DNA from: Euprymna scolopes
Lineage: Eukaryota; Mollusca; Cephalopoda; Sepiida; Sepiolidae
DNA length: 22,750 nucleotides
Direction: 5' to 3'
NCBI GenBank assembly: GCA_024364805.1
Contig: CM044496.1
Span: 40,971,388-40,994,137 of the forward strand
Shown here: piece by piece, positions 1 through 10,021 of the stretch
Layout of the letters: every line of letters begins with the position of its first letter
Position numbering within the stretch: position 1 is the first letter of the stretch
Notes under the pieces: generated by a model
Seen by the model: only the letters and a program-made list of their open reading frames with translations
What the model was told of the DNA's origin: nothing
Database searches by the model: none
Translations under genes and position numbers: made by a program

Positions 1-19
1 TTGAACTCTATCAACCTCA

Positions 20-345
20 TTACAGCCGAGAAATCTTTTTTAAGATTCTAACTCTCCCTTTAAGTGAAATTGTTCAAATCTCTCTTGCACTTGATTCACC
101 GGGTATATTTGTTAGATAGATTTTGAAATTCTTTTTCATGAATCCAGTTATTCGTATAATTACTGGAATGATAAAGATCTGTTGAAGATTACAGTTTCTT
201 TTCATGTCATGCATAATACCTTGGCATTTCGTTATCTTTTCCCTCTCAGCTCCATTTGACCCAGTTTCACCGAGGACACTAACTTCTACTAGGCTTCCTT
301 CTGTCTCCTTCTCGTCCCACATTACTATGTTTGTATGTTTAATAG
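20..345 (-). pseudogene. LINE C-terminal relic (clade unassigned)
   Basis: Read on the minus strand, this stretch gives a peptide running WDEKETEGSLVEVSVLG, then EREKITKCQGIMHDMKR, then FIIPVIIRITGFMKKN, and ends RVRILKK followed by TAA at about 20-22. The order of an acidic WDEKE segment, an 'EKxxKxQ' helix, a hydrophobic 'xxIPVIIxxxG' strand and a final 'xxRILKK' is the C-terminal layout I know from many metazoan non-LTR retrotransposon ORFs, downstream of the reverse transcriptase. One in-frame TGA interrupts it near position 75. No reverse transcriptase for this element is in the window: the neighbouring sequence beyond about 345 is unrelated, and a different LINE in the opposite orientation begins near 425. 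Assignment rests on remembered motif order, so the clade stays open. Confidence 0.55.
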
Positions 346-894
346 CCCCTTTCCTGTGGGGATTTCATAGTCATAGTGAATGGTGTATGAATTAATTTTA
401 ACTTTTCTTTTCTGTATATGCCAGCCGTGGTTCTCTCCAGAATGTGCTGCTGCCATTGCGCACAGAAATCACTTTTTACATTGCTTCCAACGTAATAGAT
501 GTACTGAGACTAAAGCTGCTTTCATTACTGCCAGCAACCAATGAAAAAAAGTTATAAAGAACGCAAGAGAGTAGTATGCTCAGTCCGTTAAGTCCAAAGT
601 AGCTGAGCAGCGGCTTGGTACCCACCAGTTTTGGCAAATAGCAAACAGAATCCTGAACAGTAACGTGTGCTCTATCGCAACTATCATCAATGGACTCTTT
701 GCCAAGAACTTTGCAGATAATTCTACCCTTTACGACCAAGGCCGCCAACCTCCAATATTTCCTGTATCAGAAAACACGCTATGTAATATACAAATATATA
801 TACGTGATGTTGCCAAGCTAATTAAAAACCTTGATTCCAGTAAAGCAACCAGCCCTGATGGTATTCCAATTATAGTACTCTATCCTTAGAAGGT

Positions 895-1270
895 CTTAAT
901 TTATTACTAATCGCCTTGAGCGATGGGGCTGTTCAGGCATTTTTCCTTTTACAAAGCAGAGTGCACTTTCTCTAGTTTGTTCGCTTTTCAAACCACATTG
1001 GACCTTCCAAGAAGATAAATAAGAGCTGTTTATATCATTCAAATAAATTCATTATTTATATTTTTTTTATTAGAGAATGTTTCTAGTAAATATCATATGT
1101 TAAATGCTTTATAAGTGAAACCTCCAGAATCATACAGTACCAAGCGCCATGTGTAATGAAAACAAGTTATTTAACCACGGTGTTCCCAAACTCTCTTCTC
1201 CATTGAAAACTACCAATGTTTCAAGTTCCAACTCAGTGATGTGCCGTTGCTTTTGTTTAAAAAAGACAAA
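895..1270. other. Foreign insert or rearranged segment inside the LINE
   Basis: LINE homology stops after SPDGIPIIVL at about 885-895 and resumes with GCTTTCCGGGCTGCTGG near 1270. Related LINEs have only about 30 residues (90 bp) between these motifs, whereas here they are about 380 bp apart. The inserted sequence is AT-rich, has no LINE-like reading frame and no clear poly-A tail. I could not see target-site duplications or terminal inverted repeats, so it may be a decayed short element or a patch of rearranged DNA. Confidence 0.5.
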
Positions 1271-1280
1271 ATGGCTTGCT

Positions 1281-2648
1281 TTCCGGGCTGCTGGTTCTGT
1301 GGTACCAGTATTCAAGAATTCTGGCGAAAGAACGGACCCATTAAATTATCGCCCCATTAGCCTCCTCCCACTTTTTTCCAAAATATTTGAGACCATAATT
1401 AACCATGCTCTAGTCCATCACTTTACAGATGCTAAACCTCTGACTGACAAACAATATGGATTTAGACAAGCCCGTTCCACAGCAGATCCTTACTGTAATC
1501 TCTGAACGTATATACCACTCACTGGACAAAGCCGGGGAGAGCAAAGCGGTAGCTCTAGATATATCTAAGGCTTTTGACAAGGCGTGGCATGAGGGTCTCC
1601 TCAAGAAAATTAGATCATATGGTATCACTGGTAGAATACTAAACATAATTAAATCCTTCTTAGATAAGAGAAAAATCCAGGTTGTCCTCGACGGTCGTAC
1701 ATCTAAACAATATGATATAAATGCGGGAGTGTCAAAGGGTCTATCCTTGGACCTCTGTTGTTCCTAATATTCATAAATGACCTCCCTGACAAAATTGCCT
1801 CTGAGATGGGTATATTTGCTGATGACACCACACTCTATAGCAGGCACGACAGGAAAACAAATGAACACATATGTAAAGAATTGGCAGAAACACTAGAGAA
1901 TGACCTCCAATCTGTAGTGGAATGGGGACAAAAAATGGATGGTCACGTTCAATGCCGCCAAGACTAAACTAGTTTCCTTCAATAATTACAAGAAACCTTT
2001 TCTACCACCAATAGCAATGGCCAACGACTCTTTATCTGAGAGTACATCTTTCAAATTCCTTGGCCTAACGTTCACAGGAAACATGAGTTGGAACAATTAC
2101 ATTGAAAGCATTGCCAGGGCCGCTGCAAATAAGGTAGGTTCTCTCTCTACCGTGCTAGAAAATTACTAACTACCGAAAGTACCTGGTACCTCTATAAGGC
2201 CACCATTCGCCCATGTATGGAGTATTGCTGTCATATTTGGGCTCGTGCATCTGCTACTAGTCTCTCGCTCCTGGACAAGGTTCAAAAGAGAGTCGCCAAT
2301 CTGATAGGCCCTGAACTGGCATCTAAGCTTCAGCCTCTGTCCCATCGACGAAATGTTACATCCCTCTGCCTGTTCTACAAGTATTTTAATGGATAATGCT
2401 CTGACGAACTGCAATCACTTGTGCCCCCACGACGTGAACACCCTCGACAAACCCGACAGGCTGCTAAATCCCACCCCCACAGTCTAGAGATCCCTATATG
2501 TAAAAGATCTTTCTACTCCAGTTGTTTCTTCCCCAGAACCGCTAGACTTTGGAATTCCATTCCAGGTCCCTGCTTCCCCAACTGTACTAACGTGCAGAAG
2601 TTCAAGTGTAACGTGAACAGAAATCTTGTTTCCCAAATCCCCACATAG
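1281..2648 (+). pseudogene. LINE reverse transcriptase and C-terminal domain, frame-broken
   Basis: Within the LINE, the reverse transcriptase is spread over several frames. Visible motifs in order are VVPVFKNSGE (RT entry), NYRPISLL, QYGFRQARST, ALDISKAFDKAW (the first catalytic Asp region), a damaged GVSKG-LSLGPLLFLIFINDLP stretch, FADD (two catalytic Asp) and FKFLGLTF. The C-terminal portion gives ATIRPCMEYCCHIWA, LSHRRNVTSLCLFYKYFNG and the terminal RTARLWNSIPG segment. All catalytic motifs can still be read but no single open frame links them, so no enzyme is made. The breaks are scattered small indels plus one stop, as expected for neutral decay rather than host use. Confidence 0.85.
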
Positions 2649-2739
2649 TACCCCAGTAGATGTTACCCCTGATAGTAGCCCCGTACACCAAAGTTGCAAT
2701 GTGCTTTGTTTGGGGTGAAAATGTAATAAAAAAGGGGGG

Positions 2740-3390
2740 GGTCTGCTCACATGTGTGTGCATCTGCACATGTCTCTTATCTCCGTAGTGTTCTAGATGAA
2801 CAGAAAGCTCTTTCTCAAGACATGGAAGAAAACAACCTCACAGGCAACTGCGCCTGTTAGTGAAGAATCTGATGATCTTGATGATCCGGATGATCGCAAC
2901 GCATGAATGGATTATTTTGATACCAACATCAGAGCAGAATGACTAAGAAGCAATTTAAGTTCAGCAAAACTTTGTGTTCTTTTTTTAACTTGATTAAACT
3001 TACTATATTTATATATTACTATATTTACAGACAATAATAACACATTTCATTGTCACCGTCCTCACAATGATTACAACTATCGTCATTGTTAATGTGGCAC
3101 GATATTTTAGATGTTACATTGCATTTTAAAATAAACATCAAACGAATATCTCTATTAGTTCCTAAGATACACGGGTTCTAAACCTGCGAAACTTTGTACC
3201 CGTTTTCTTGTGTATTTTAAAAGTGGCGCTTAGTACCGCATGATTCGGTGGCTTCAAGCTATGTTACGACTTGCAAACGCCTTCGTAATTTATGACAATT
3301 TTTTTCTATTTCTGCATTTCCTTCGTTACGTTCGACTGTTTACTTGTTTACGATATAATCGAATAAATAAAATTATGTGTCAGTATGCCT
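2740..3390. other. No gene recognised; short acidic coding-like relic at 2810-2910
   Basis: After the LINE the sequence holds a short plus-strand stretch reading WKKTTSQATAPVSEESDDLD before a stop at about 2904. It resembles the acidic tail of a transposase or other mobile-element protein, but it is too short to name. The rest, to 3390, is AT-rich sequence in which I see no gene, RNA or repeat structure. Confidence 0.3.

Positions 3391-3391
<1 letters not shown>

Positions 3392-3429
<38 letters not shown>
3392..3429. repeat. Poly(T) tract, 38 bases
   Basis: An uninterrupted run of T. It could be the poly(A) tail of a minus-strand retroposed sequence whose body would lie to the right, but 3430-3700 shows no recognisable retroposon, so it is recorded only as a homopolymer. 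Confidence 0.95.
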
Positions 3430-3430
<1 letters not shown>

Positions 3431-4900
3431 TTTTTGACGGCGATAAAAACACAGAAAAAAACGTTACTTAGATTTCAACCGACCATCACGTGCATTCACG
3501 CCATGAAAACAGTAATTCGTGAGGCGGAAATGTTGAAATTGGTTTTCTTTAATTCCTTGAATTAGGAACTCACAGGAAAGGATCCGTGAAGGTTGTCTGG
3601 TGAACACTGTGTTATGGATTCGACAAAAGCAGAACACGATTCGCCGTGTCACCAGTCCTTATTTACTAACTTTAAATAAAGCATCAATTAAACTAGAAGA
3701 ATACTTGTTCAAGCACGGGGTTTAATTTAGTTTTAATTTGTCAAACAGATTTTTACCATTTTATGCCTACCTATCTTTCCTTATATATAAGAGACATTTT
3801 TGTCTGTATATGTGTGTGAGTTCGTACCTAATCGATTCTCAAACGGCTTGGCTGATTTTTAAAAAATCATGCAAATGTACTTTATGTGTCTGGAAGTGTT
3901 CTTATGTTTTGTTTCAGAATGCTTCCGTAAGTATCAAAAATCAATAATCGAAAAAATCTTATTAAAGAAGGAAATGTCTGATTTTGACAAAAGTTAACAT
4001 TTTGATACAGCCTAACATCACAAGTGCATTTTAGAAGTGTTATCACAGCACAAGCAGAAAATTCCGGCGTATAAAATCAACAGTAGGTTTTTGATAGGAC
4101 AGGGGCGCGTTCGAAATGAATGTTTCTGTTTAGAGAACAAGAACCAAAAATACTAAACTTTTCAAACTTTAATTCTATCCAATTATCTAAACAATAATTT
4201 TATAAAAATAACCGTAGGTTTTCTACAATGCAATGTAAACTACAATGCATTGAGGATTAAGTCACCGCAGAAATGCATGTAAAGCTTTGTTCCGATGAAT
4301 CCTCAACTTGAGCAGACAATCAATTTGAAAAATTGGGCAATTTTAATGATTTCGATGACAATAAAAGTATTACAAATGTGGAAAATTCGTTGATTTTAAT
4401 TCACTCCCTGGCAATGTCGAGTTTACTTGCTAGTGTTCATTATAATGAAGAAATTATGCTACTAAACCTTACGTGTAGAATCCTTATTTATTTTTATCAG
4501 AATCCATTACATGATTTTGATTGTAGGCAAGTTTTCAAATCTAAAGCTTAAGCTAAAGAAGTCATAAGAAGAAACTGAAATTAAAGATATTTAATTCATG
4601 TCTAATGACTACGGACGAAATTCTATGCATTATTTTCAAATGAGGGTGTGCCCATATTTTATCCTATAAAATCCCTTTTAAAATATTCCGAAGAAACTGA
4701 AAATTGAGGAGTATTTTATTAATTGATGTTTAATGCCTAATATTAAAAAATCACAAAAATTGAAGCTGAATTTCCCACACCCTCTATTTTCCACCTTTGC
4801 ACGGAACTAAATTAAACTAATATAGCACTCATTACAACCCATGCGCCTAGCATCTGTGTTCTCAAATTCATATTGATCGGTTAATTATTTTCACTAAAGT
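3430..4900. other. AT-rich stretch without recognised genes
   Basis: No coding segment, RNA gene or terminal repeat could be supported. At 3765-3870 a stretch with TCTGTATATGTGTGTGAG and CGATTCTCAAACGGCTTGG resembles the ends of dispersed short repeats seen in many invertebrate genomes, but it has no partner in this window. A possible 9-nt microexon inside this region is discussed in the findings. Confidence 0.4.
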
Positions 4901-4904
4901 AAGG

Positions 4905-5450
4905 TTCATGTCCACTGGAAAGAAAGGGACTACTATTTGCTATTTTGGATCATGTCTAACAGGGAACTGTGGGGAGTTGAGTTGCGAGATATCTATTCAT
5001 ATTACATTTAAATCACTGCAAGTTAGTGTACAGTACGGAACACGAGTAACAAGGAGGGAATTCCAAAGTTTAGTAGTCTGAGAGAAGAAACTATTAGAGT
5101 AGAAGGTTTCTCAGAATCTAACGATCTCTATAGTGAAGGGGTAGGATTTTGCTGTTGTTGGGTTAGTCGAGAGTATATACGTCAAAGGGGTACAAGTATT
5201 ACAAGTTCATCAGAGCTCATTCCATTAAAGTACTTGCAAAACAGGCACAAGGATGCAAAATTGTGGTACAGAAGTTCGAGCTTGTCTGATAGTGCGGGGT
5301 ACATTAAATTTGAGACTAAGAGGGAGAGACTAGTGGTGGATTCCCCAGCCCAGATGTGGCAACAATACTGCATGTATGAACCGATTGTAAAGATATAAGA
5401 TATTTTCTGGTTTGAGTAATTTTTTAGAACGGTAAAGGAAGCCATCCACT
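4905..5450 (-). mobile_element. LINE 3' fragment, same family as 425-2735
   Basis: On the minus strand this reads MQYCCHIWAGE, then SLCLFCKYFNGMSSDEL and a decayed terminal part that still aligns with the RTARLWNSIPG segment through AACTTTGGAATTCCCTCC. The 3' UTR keeps GTTAGACATGATCCAAA and an equivalent of the GATAGTAGCCCC segment. The order and spacing match the last ~550 bp of the long copy. The YCCHIWA segment is intact, but there are several stops and indels downstream, so this is a relic. Its 5' truncation falls within the ORF near 5450, which is typical for LINE insertions. Confidence 0.8.
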
Positions 5451-5555
5451 TTGCAACAGCCTTGACAATTTTTATTATTATTTATTATATTAAAAGAAAT
5501 CATTTTTGTTTAAGGACAAGGTAATATTTCCTTATAAAAGATGTTACAATTTAAT

Positions 5556-5676
5556 TTACGAGTTGTATCATGTTGAAACACTGGATCTTTTTGGATCATC
5601 GAAGTTAAGCAACATGTTTGGCCAAGTCAATTCTTAAACGAAAATACTAGTTTGAAAATGGAAATGGCTTTAATAC
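5556..5676 (+). pseudogene. Decayed 5S rRNA pseudogene or 5S-derived SINE remnant
   Basis: The stretch GATCATCGAAGTTAAGCAAC at 5594-5613 nearly equals the animal 5S rRNA segment GATCACCGAAGTTAAGCAAC, which holds the internal box A of the RNA polymerase III promoter. Upstream, TTTACGAGTTGTATCATGTT and GAAACACTGG align with the remembered molluscan 5S start (CTACGACCATATCACGTT, GAAAACACCGG). Downstream, GGCCAAGTCAATTCTTAAAC fits GGCCTGGTTAGTACTTGGAT mostly through G-to-A or C-to-T changes. The span of about 120 bp equals a full 5S gene. Box C is badly eroded, so it is not expected to be transcribed. No SINE tail or tRNA-related part was identified next to it. Confidence 0.65.
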
Positions 5677-5689
5677 ACTTGAGCAAAGT

Positions 5690-6115
5690 AGGAATCTATG
5701 TTTCTTCACTGATAATAGCGTTTAAATAGAAGGTTGGGCTAATTTACAAGCCTTTGTAAAGCAACCCGTCCATGTCAAGAAACAGTTCGAAATCACACCT
5801 GTTCTTTGCTTTCATGCTTGTCGTTGGAGTCAAGCAAAGCTGGGTCAGAATTAAGAGTTGCATAAAAACTGTTTCGCTATAAACTTTTCATTTAGCAGGC
5901 CTCTTTCAATGGGTGTCTACATTATCGTGTGTGCCAACAAAGAGACAAATCAATGAAGACAAATAAAGTTTACGTTAATATTAATAGTAATTACGTTTGT
6001 TTGAATGATTCATTACTTAGCAAGGCCAAATGCCACTCGAGAATTATAGTGATTGCCATGGTTGATATGATTCTTGTTAATACTCCTCGGCCTGGCATTC
6101 TCGGGCAATGTGAAG
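5690..6115. other. No gene recognised
   Basis: AT-rich sequence between the 5S-like pseudogene and the next LINE fragment. Short open frames are present, but none shows a known motif or credible splice boundaries. Confidence 0.4.
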
Positions 6116-6119
6116 TAGA

Positions 6120-6297
6120 ATAAGTACATAGAAGATGCTGCCAAGTCAGCTGCAAACGAGGTGGGACTAGGAAACTTCTTATACCTGCCAGTATCCTATA
6201 TCTCTATAAAGTCACAATTTGCATGCGTTGAGTATTTTTGCCATATCTAGGCTGGTGCACTAATTATTAACCCTTTCTCTCTCTATATATATATATA

Positions 6298-6362
<65 letters not shown>

Positions 6363-6370
6363 TTCTCTCC

Positions 6371-6412
<42 letters not shown>

Positions 6413-6870
6413 CAGAATGCAAGAAAATTCCAAATCTAATATGCCACGCAATGTCTGCCAAGCTTCAGCCATGTCGCATCGCTGCAGTGTTGCACCCTTG
6501 TGCTTATTTTACAAGTAATTCAACGTGATCCCATTAACTTAATTCACTTGAACCCTCTTAACTTAAATCGTCCTGATCCACCCAACTTACAGCAAAATTC
6601 CACTCATTTACTGTAGAGATCTTTAGATTCCAGAAGAGTTCATTTCCAATAGCTTTTATCACAAACTGCTTGCCTTTAGAATTCTATCTCTTATCCATGT
6701 TTCTGCGACTGTGCCAACATGCAAAAATTTAAATGTAATGTGAACAAACATATTTCTGATCAACCCCTCTTTCAGTTAACCTCTTATAAATTAGGCCCCT
6801 ATCACAGTAGCCCCTTTACACGTGAGTAGCAAGATGCTTTTTTTTTGGCGTACCAAAGTAAAATAAATGA
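6120..6870 (+). mobile_element. LINE 3' fragment with an internal microsatellite
   Basis: AAGTACATAGAAGATGCTGC and GCTGCAAACGAGGT match the long copy at about 2098-2140 (IESIARAAANKVG). CTCTATAAAGTCACAATTTG and GAGTATTTTTGCCATATCTA match the LYKATIRPCMEYCCHIW region. Homology is then interrupted by a CT/TA tract and resumes at TTGGACAGAATGCAAGAA, equal to the LDKVQK region. It continues through CAAGCTTCAGCCATGTCGCA (LQPLSHR) and ATGCAAAAATTTAAATGTAA (VQKFKCNVN) to a 3' end near 6870. Several stops and indels make it non-coding. The 5' truncation lies near 6120. Confidence 0.8.
6275..6408. repeat. Compound (CT)n/(TA)n microsatellite inside a LINE copy
   Basis: Blocks in order are CT, TA, CT, a long TA run, then CT with minor interruptions. 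The tract sits exactly where the related LINE at 425-2735 has the coding sequence GTCTCTCGCTCCTGGACAAG. Confidence 0.95.
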
Positions 6871-7075
6871 CATGGTCAGAAGAATGATGAACAATACTAT
6901 GAGAAGATTGAAAGGGATGAATGAAATGAACAAAATTGGGTTACTTAAGAGGACATATTTGTTGATATTTTATTTGAAGATGACCATGTTGTAGCTAGTA
7001 GGAATGCAGTCACGTGATAATGTCGCCCATGTTTCTGAATTTTTTAGATGAGTATTGATAATTTAAAATATTTAG
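6871..7075. other. No gene recognised
   Basis: Short unclassified spacer between the LINE fragment and the inverted-repeat element. Confidence 0.4.
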
Positions 7076-7401
7076 ATTATTTGGACTACTTATCTTATCT
7101 TGAATGTTATTCATACAACGATTCTGCTAATCTTCTTCAGATCTATCTTGTCAAACTCAGAAATTTGCACAGAAATTTAAAGGCATCATAATTTGTAATT
7201 GTATTCTTACTATGGCCGCACTGAAGATTGAGCCTTCAACATCTAGAGGAGTGTCACTTACAACTGAATTTTTGTTTAGTACTTCATTTATTATACCAAA
7301 GACTCCCAAATTCGGCAAGACATACCCGAAGAAGGTTGCAGGTTACATTTGCCGAAACGTTGTGTGAATAACACTCGAGATGAGGACAGTAATCCGAATG
7401 A
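7076..7401. mobile_element. Inverted-repeat element with ~85-bp diverged arms
   Basis: The right arm (about 7309-7401) carries CCCGAAGAAGGTTGCAGG, TTGCCGAAACGTTGTGTG and ATGAGGACAGTAATCCGAAT. The left arm (about 7076-7160) is its reverse complement with substitutions and a ~15-bp deletion: ATTATTTGGACTACTTATC, GAATGTTATTCATACAACG and AATCTTCTTCAGATCTATC. About 150 bp of unrelated sequence lies between them and contains no ORF. Copies of the same arm occur alone at 11411-11530 and 19505-19590, so this is a dispersed family. The 'GAAGAAGG...GCCGAAACG' module reminds me of ends of Penelope-like elements, but without a protein domain this cannot be affirmed; a nonautonomous foldback element is equally possible. 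Confidence 0.6.
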
Positions 7402-8720
7402 TACAACTGATACATTGTTGTCCATATTTAGAAATATATTGGAAAGAAACTCTGTTCATGGATGTTTCATTAAGTTTTAGGTACACAGAAAAAGAAAAAC
7501 AAGTTTATTGCAGTAGTGGTAGTAAGTCGAGTTATTCATGCTCGATTCTTGTTTCAATAGAACTAAATAAAGAAATGTAAGTAGTGTAATCTTTAAGATT
7601 TTATTTATAATCTCTTACTTGCTGGAGGAGGAGAGTGCTTACAAAAAGTCACGTTAAATTTTTGAAACAATGTTTTTCCCCAAACTTCTACGTAGAATGC
7701 TGAAAACGAAACGTGATGAGTATCGTAGTCGCATCAAAATATGTTTATATTCCGAGAGACAACTTGCACAATTTGCTAATGCGTACATAAGAAATTAAGA
7801 TTAAATGTTTTTTATGAGTATATGTCTGTGTTTATTTATTTGTTTGATTTACAGAGAGGAAGCCAAGAGAGAGAAAGACATGGCATGTCTCATCTCATTA
7901 GACAAAACATGATTCCAAGTGAAACCAAAGAATATCAGAGATGAAAATCAGCCTCGCAGACAGAGTAGATAAAACGGTTCGAGAGAATCAAATTGTAAAA
8001 TCGCAGGAACAAACAAATAAAGGAAATAAAAATCCGACTCTTCATTTTTTTAAGTGCAAATGAAATGCATTTATTCGTGGTTCTGCCAAAACAACGCATT
8101 TTATTATATTTCCAAAGTCCAAACATGTGCTTTTTAAAAGTCTCTGTCTCCTCGCCACCTCGCGTCCGCCGTCAGTCAGCGCTTTTTTGCCCTTGACTTT
8201 ACATGTCCATCTTGATTGGTATCTCCTTTGCTCCTCCCCCGACCACATAGAGTATTTTTCTCTCCTTTTTTGTGACGCAAGTTCGCGTATACTTGCTAAT
8301 TTGCATGCGTGCTTTAACGGCTGCTGCTAATATTTTCGCTAGCCAGCTATCCTTCTGATAATTTCACACGCATCCATATTCTCTCTGCTACAAAATAAAC
8401 ACCGCAAGTGGAGTGAAATTGTTACATATGATGTAGCAGCAATAAACTTTAAAAATTGTTGTATCTATACAGGCCAGTAATAAGACAATCCCAGTGGCAT
8501 AGTTAACAAAATATGTATTGGTAAGAATATGTTACAGACGTACACGTCTTGATTCTAAAGGCGACAATTGCTAATAATATACAACTAGCGGGACTTGTGG
8601 AAATTCCACAGGGGACTCATTCATATGTAATATATTGATGTTGGCATTCTGTAGATGTTCAGCGTAAATGGAGACGCTCTGATATTATAGTAGCTATTTT
8701 GTTAAAAGTATTTATCTAAG
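7402..8720. other. No gene recognised
   Basis: Mixed AT-rich DNA with a slightly more GC-rich patch at about 8140-8310. Open frames there on both strands are short, lack known motifs and look like chance. Confidence 0.4.
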
Positions 8721-8726
8721 TTAGCA

Positions 8727-9195
8727 GAGACGCCCGGCGTAGCCCGGCGTAGCCCGGTCGCAAAGTACGCTTAAATATGATATTTTAATTCTTGCAGATT
8801 TCGCATATCTTATTATAGAGTTAATGTTCTATCGATTTTTATAAAGTTATAAAGTTGCGATTAAAAAAAATATCCATATGACTTGGGTGCATCAGCTTGA
8901 ATCGAAACCAAAATAAAAACTTATGAAAAAATATAAGTATATGTACAACTTGAGTTCCTTCAGCTATAATCGAAACCGAAACCAAAACTTATGAAGCATT
9001 CTTGATAAAATTATTTATAAAATATTAGATTACTCGAGTGCCATCAGCTATAATCGAAACTGAAACCAAAACTTATGAAGAATTCTTGATAAAATTATTA
9101 AAAAAAAAAAGATAGATCACTTGTGTCATCAGCTATAATTGAAACCGAAACCAAAACTTATGAAAAATTCTTGGTAAAAAAAAAAAATATTTATT
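8727..9195 (+). mobile_element. Short interspersed element with CCCGG header and amplified internal unit
   Basis: The element opens with GCAGAGACGCCCGGCGTAGC, in which CCCGGCGTAG is itself repeated, then CCCGGTCGCAAAGTACGCTT. This header matches 15264-15294 (CCCGGTCGTAAAATACGCTT and the following AAATATG). Downstream are four tandem units each holding 'AATCGAAACC...AAAACTTATGAA'. The related copy at 15247-15735 has one recognisable equivalent of the unit. No protein is encoded. The family is not identified; similar CCCGG-headed repeats are common in invertebrate genomes. Confidence 0.55.
8880..9192 (+). repeat. Minisatellite, four ~67-87-bp units
   Basis: Units start at about 8880, 8948, 9032 and 9119 with ACTTGGGTG, ACTTGAGTT, ACTCGAGTG and ACTTGTGTC, followed by ATCAGCTATAATCGAAAC or a variant and ending with a TTCTTGATAAAATTATT-like stretch. 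Units differ mainly by small indels and A-tract length. Confidence 0.85.
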
Positions 9196-9410
9196 ACAAG
9201 AAATGAAAGTCCAGTACAACTAAATAACAGTCACTCGGATGTAAACGTGATACACAAAGTAGATAACATAGACGCTATCCTATATAAATAGTGTGTTAAA
9301 CGTAATTGATATTTATAGCTTCTGAGCAAGTTAATAATTCTTTAAATAGGTGTATAGACTTACTTCATAACAGAAATAAAAAATAAAGATTATTTTGGAA
9401 ATTTATAAAG
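9196..9410. other. No gene recognised
   Basis: AT-rich spacer between the minisatellite and the LINE fragment. Confidence 0.4.
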
Positions 9411-9418
9411 TCATTTAA

Positions 9419-9814
9419 TTATGATTTAAAGCGGTTGAACATATATTCAACCGATACAAATGAAATAGGCACAGATAAAGAGTGTGGAAAATTATTGATA
9501 ATGTTTTCAGCTAGTCTAGTGTTTCTTGTGAAAGTTTGGCGAGGGGGGACCATAGATTGAAGCTCAGTCGAACACTTTCCATGAAAATAACGATAAAGCA
9601 GAGACAAACTCGCAACATCTCTTCTGTGAGATAGAGGTTGCAGCGAAGAGAAAAGGACATCTCCCACCAGGCAACGAAGTCTATTTTGAACCCTATCAAG
9701 GCAGGACAAGTCTTTTCTAGCAGCTCCTGCCCATATGTGGCAACAGTATTCCATCCTTGGACGTATCTGAATTAGTTGAATGCATTTTGTTTCTATTTCT
9801 CGGACAGTGCTCAA
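9419..9814 (-). mobile_element. LINE 3' fragment of a second, related lineage
   Basis: An uninterrupted 131-codon minus-strand frame contains QIRPRMEYCCHIWAGAARKD, LDRVQNRLRCLVGD, LQPLSHRRDVASLSLLYRYF, HGKCSTELQSMVPP and a short end EYMFNRFKS before TAA. This is the C-terminal region of Jockey/CR1-type LINE ORFs. It differs clearly from the other fragments here (RYFHGKCSTEL instead of KYFNG-CSDEL), so it is a separate lineage. The usual SDSFFPRTARLWN segment is missing between VPISFV and EYMFNRF, pointing to an internal deletion. The open frame suggests a younger insertion than its neighbours, but it lacks the reverse transcriptase core and cannot be functional. Confidence 0.85.
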
Positions 9815-9876
9815 ATTTAAATACTTTTAAAGGGGCTAATAATTAATGCTAACTATTTTTATACCCACATATGCTA

Positions 9877-9891
9877 GAGAAAGAAAGAGAG

Positions 9892-9931
<40 letters not shown>

Positions 9932-9958
9932 TGTGTGTGTGTGTGTGTGAGAGAGAGA

Positions 9959-10021
<63 letters not shown>

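Larger units (their letters stand above)
425..2735 (+). mobile_element. 5'-truncated non-LTR retrotransposon (Jockey/CR1-like LINE), longest copy in the window
   Basis: This copy starts inside the ORF with PWFSPECAAAIAHRNHF, the linker normally found after the endonuclease, and no endonuclease is seen upstream. It continues through SKATSPDGIP, DPLNYRPISLLPLFSKIFE, DISKAFDKAWHEGLL, the catalytic box GIFADDTTLY (FADD at 1815-1826) and the C-terminal FFPRTARLWNSIPG, ending at TAG 2646-2648. The 3' UTR runs to an A-rich end near 2735, followed by a G8 tract. The copy is dead: frame changes near 1488, 1745, 1933 and 2155, a TAA at 2394-2396, early stops near 540-580, and a foreign stretch at about 895-1270. 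Function if intact would be target-primed reverse transcription. The exact clade cannot be settled by eye. Confidence 0.88.

Noticed and set aside
1160-1262. hAT-like terminal repeat (GGTGTTCCCAAAC) inside the LINE insert
   Set aside because: Only a loose resemblance, with no partner repeat and no 8-bp duplication seen.
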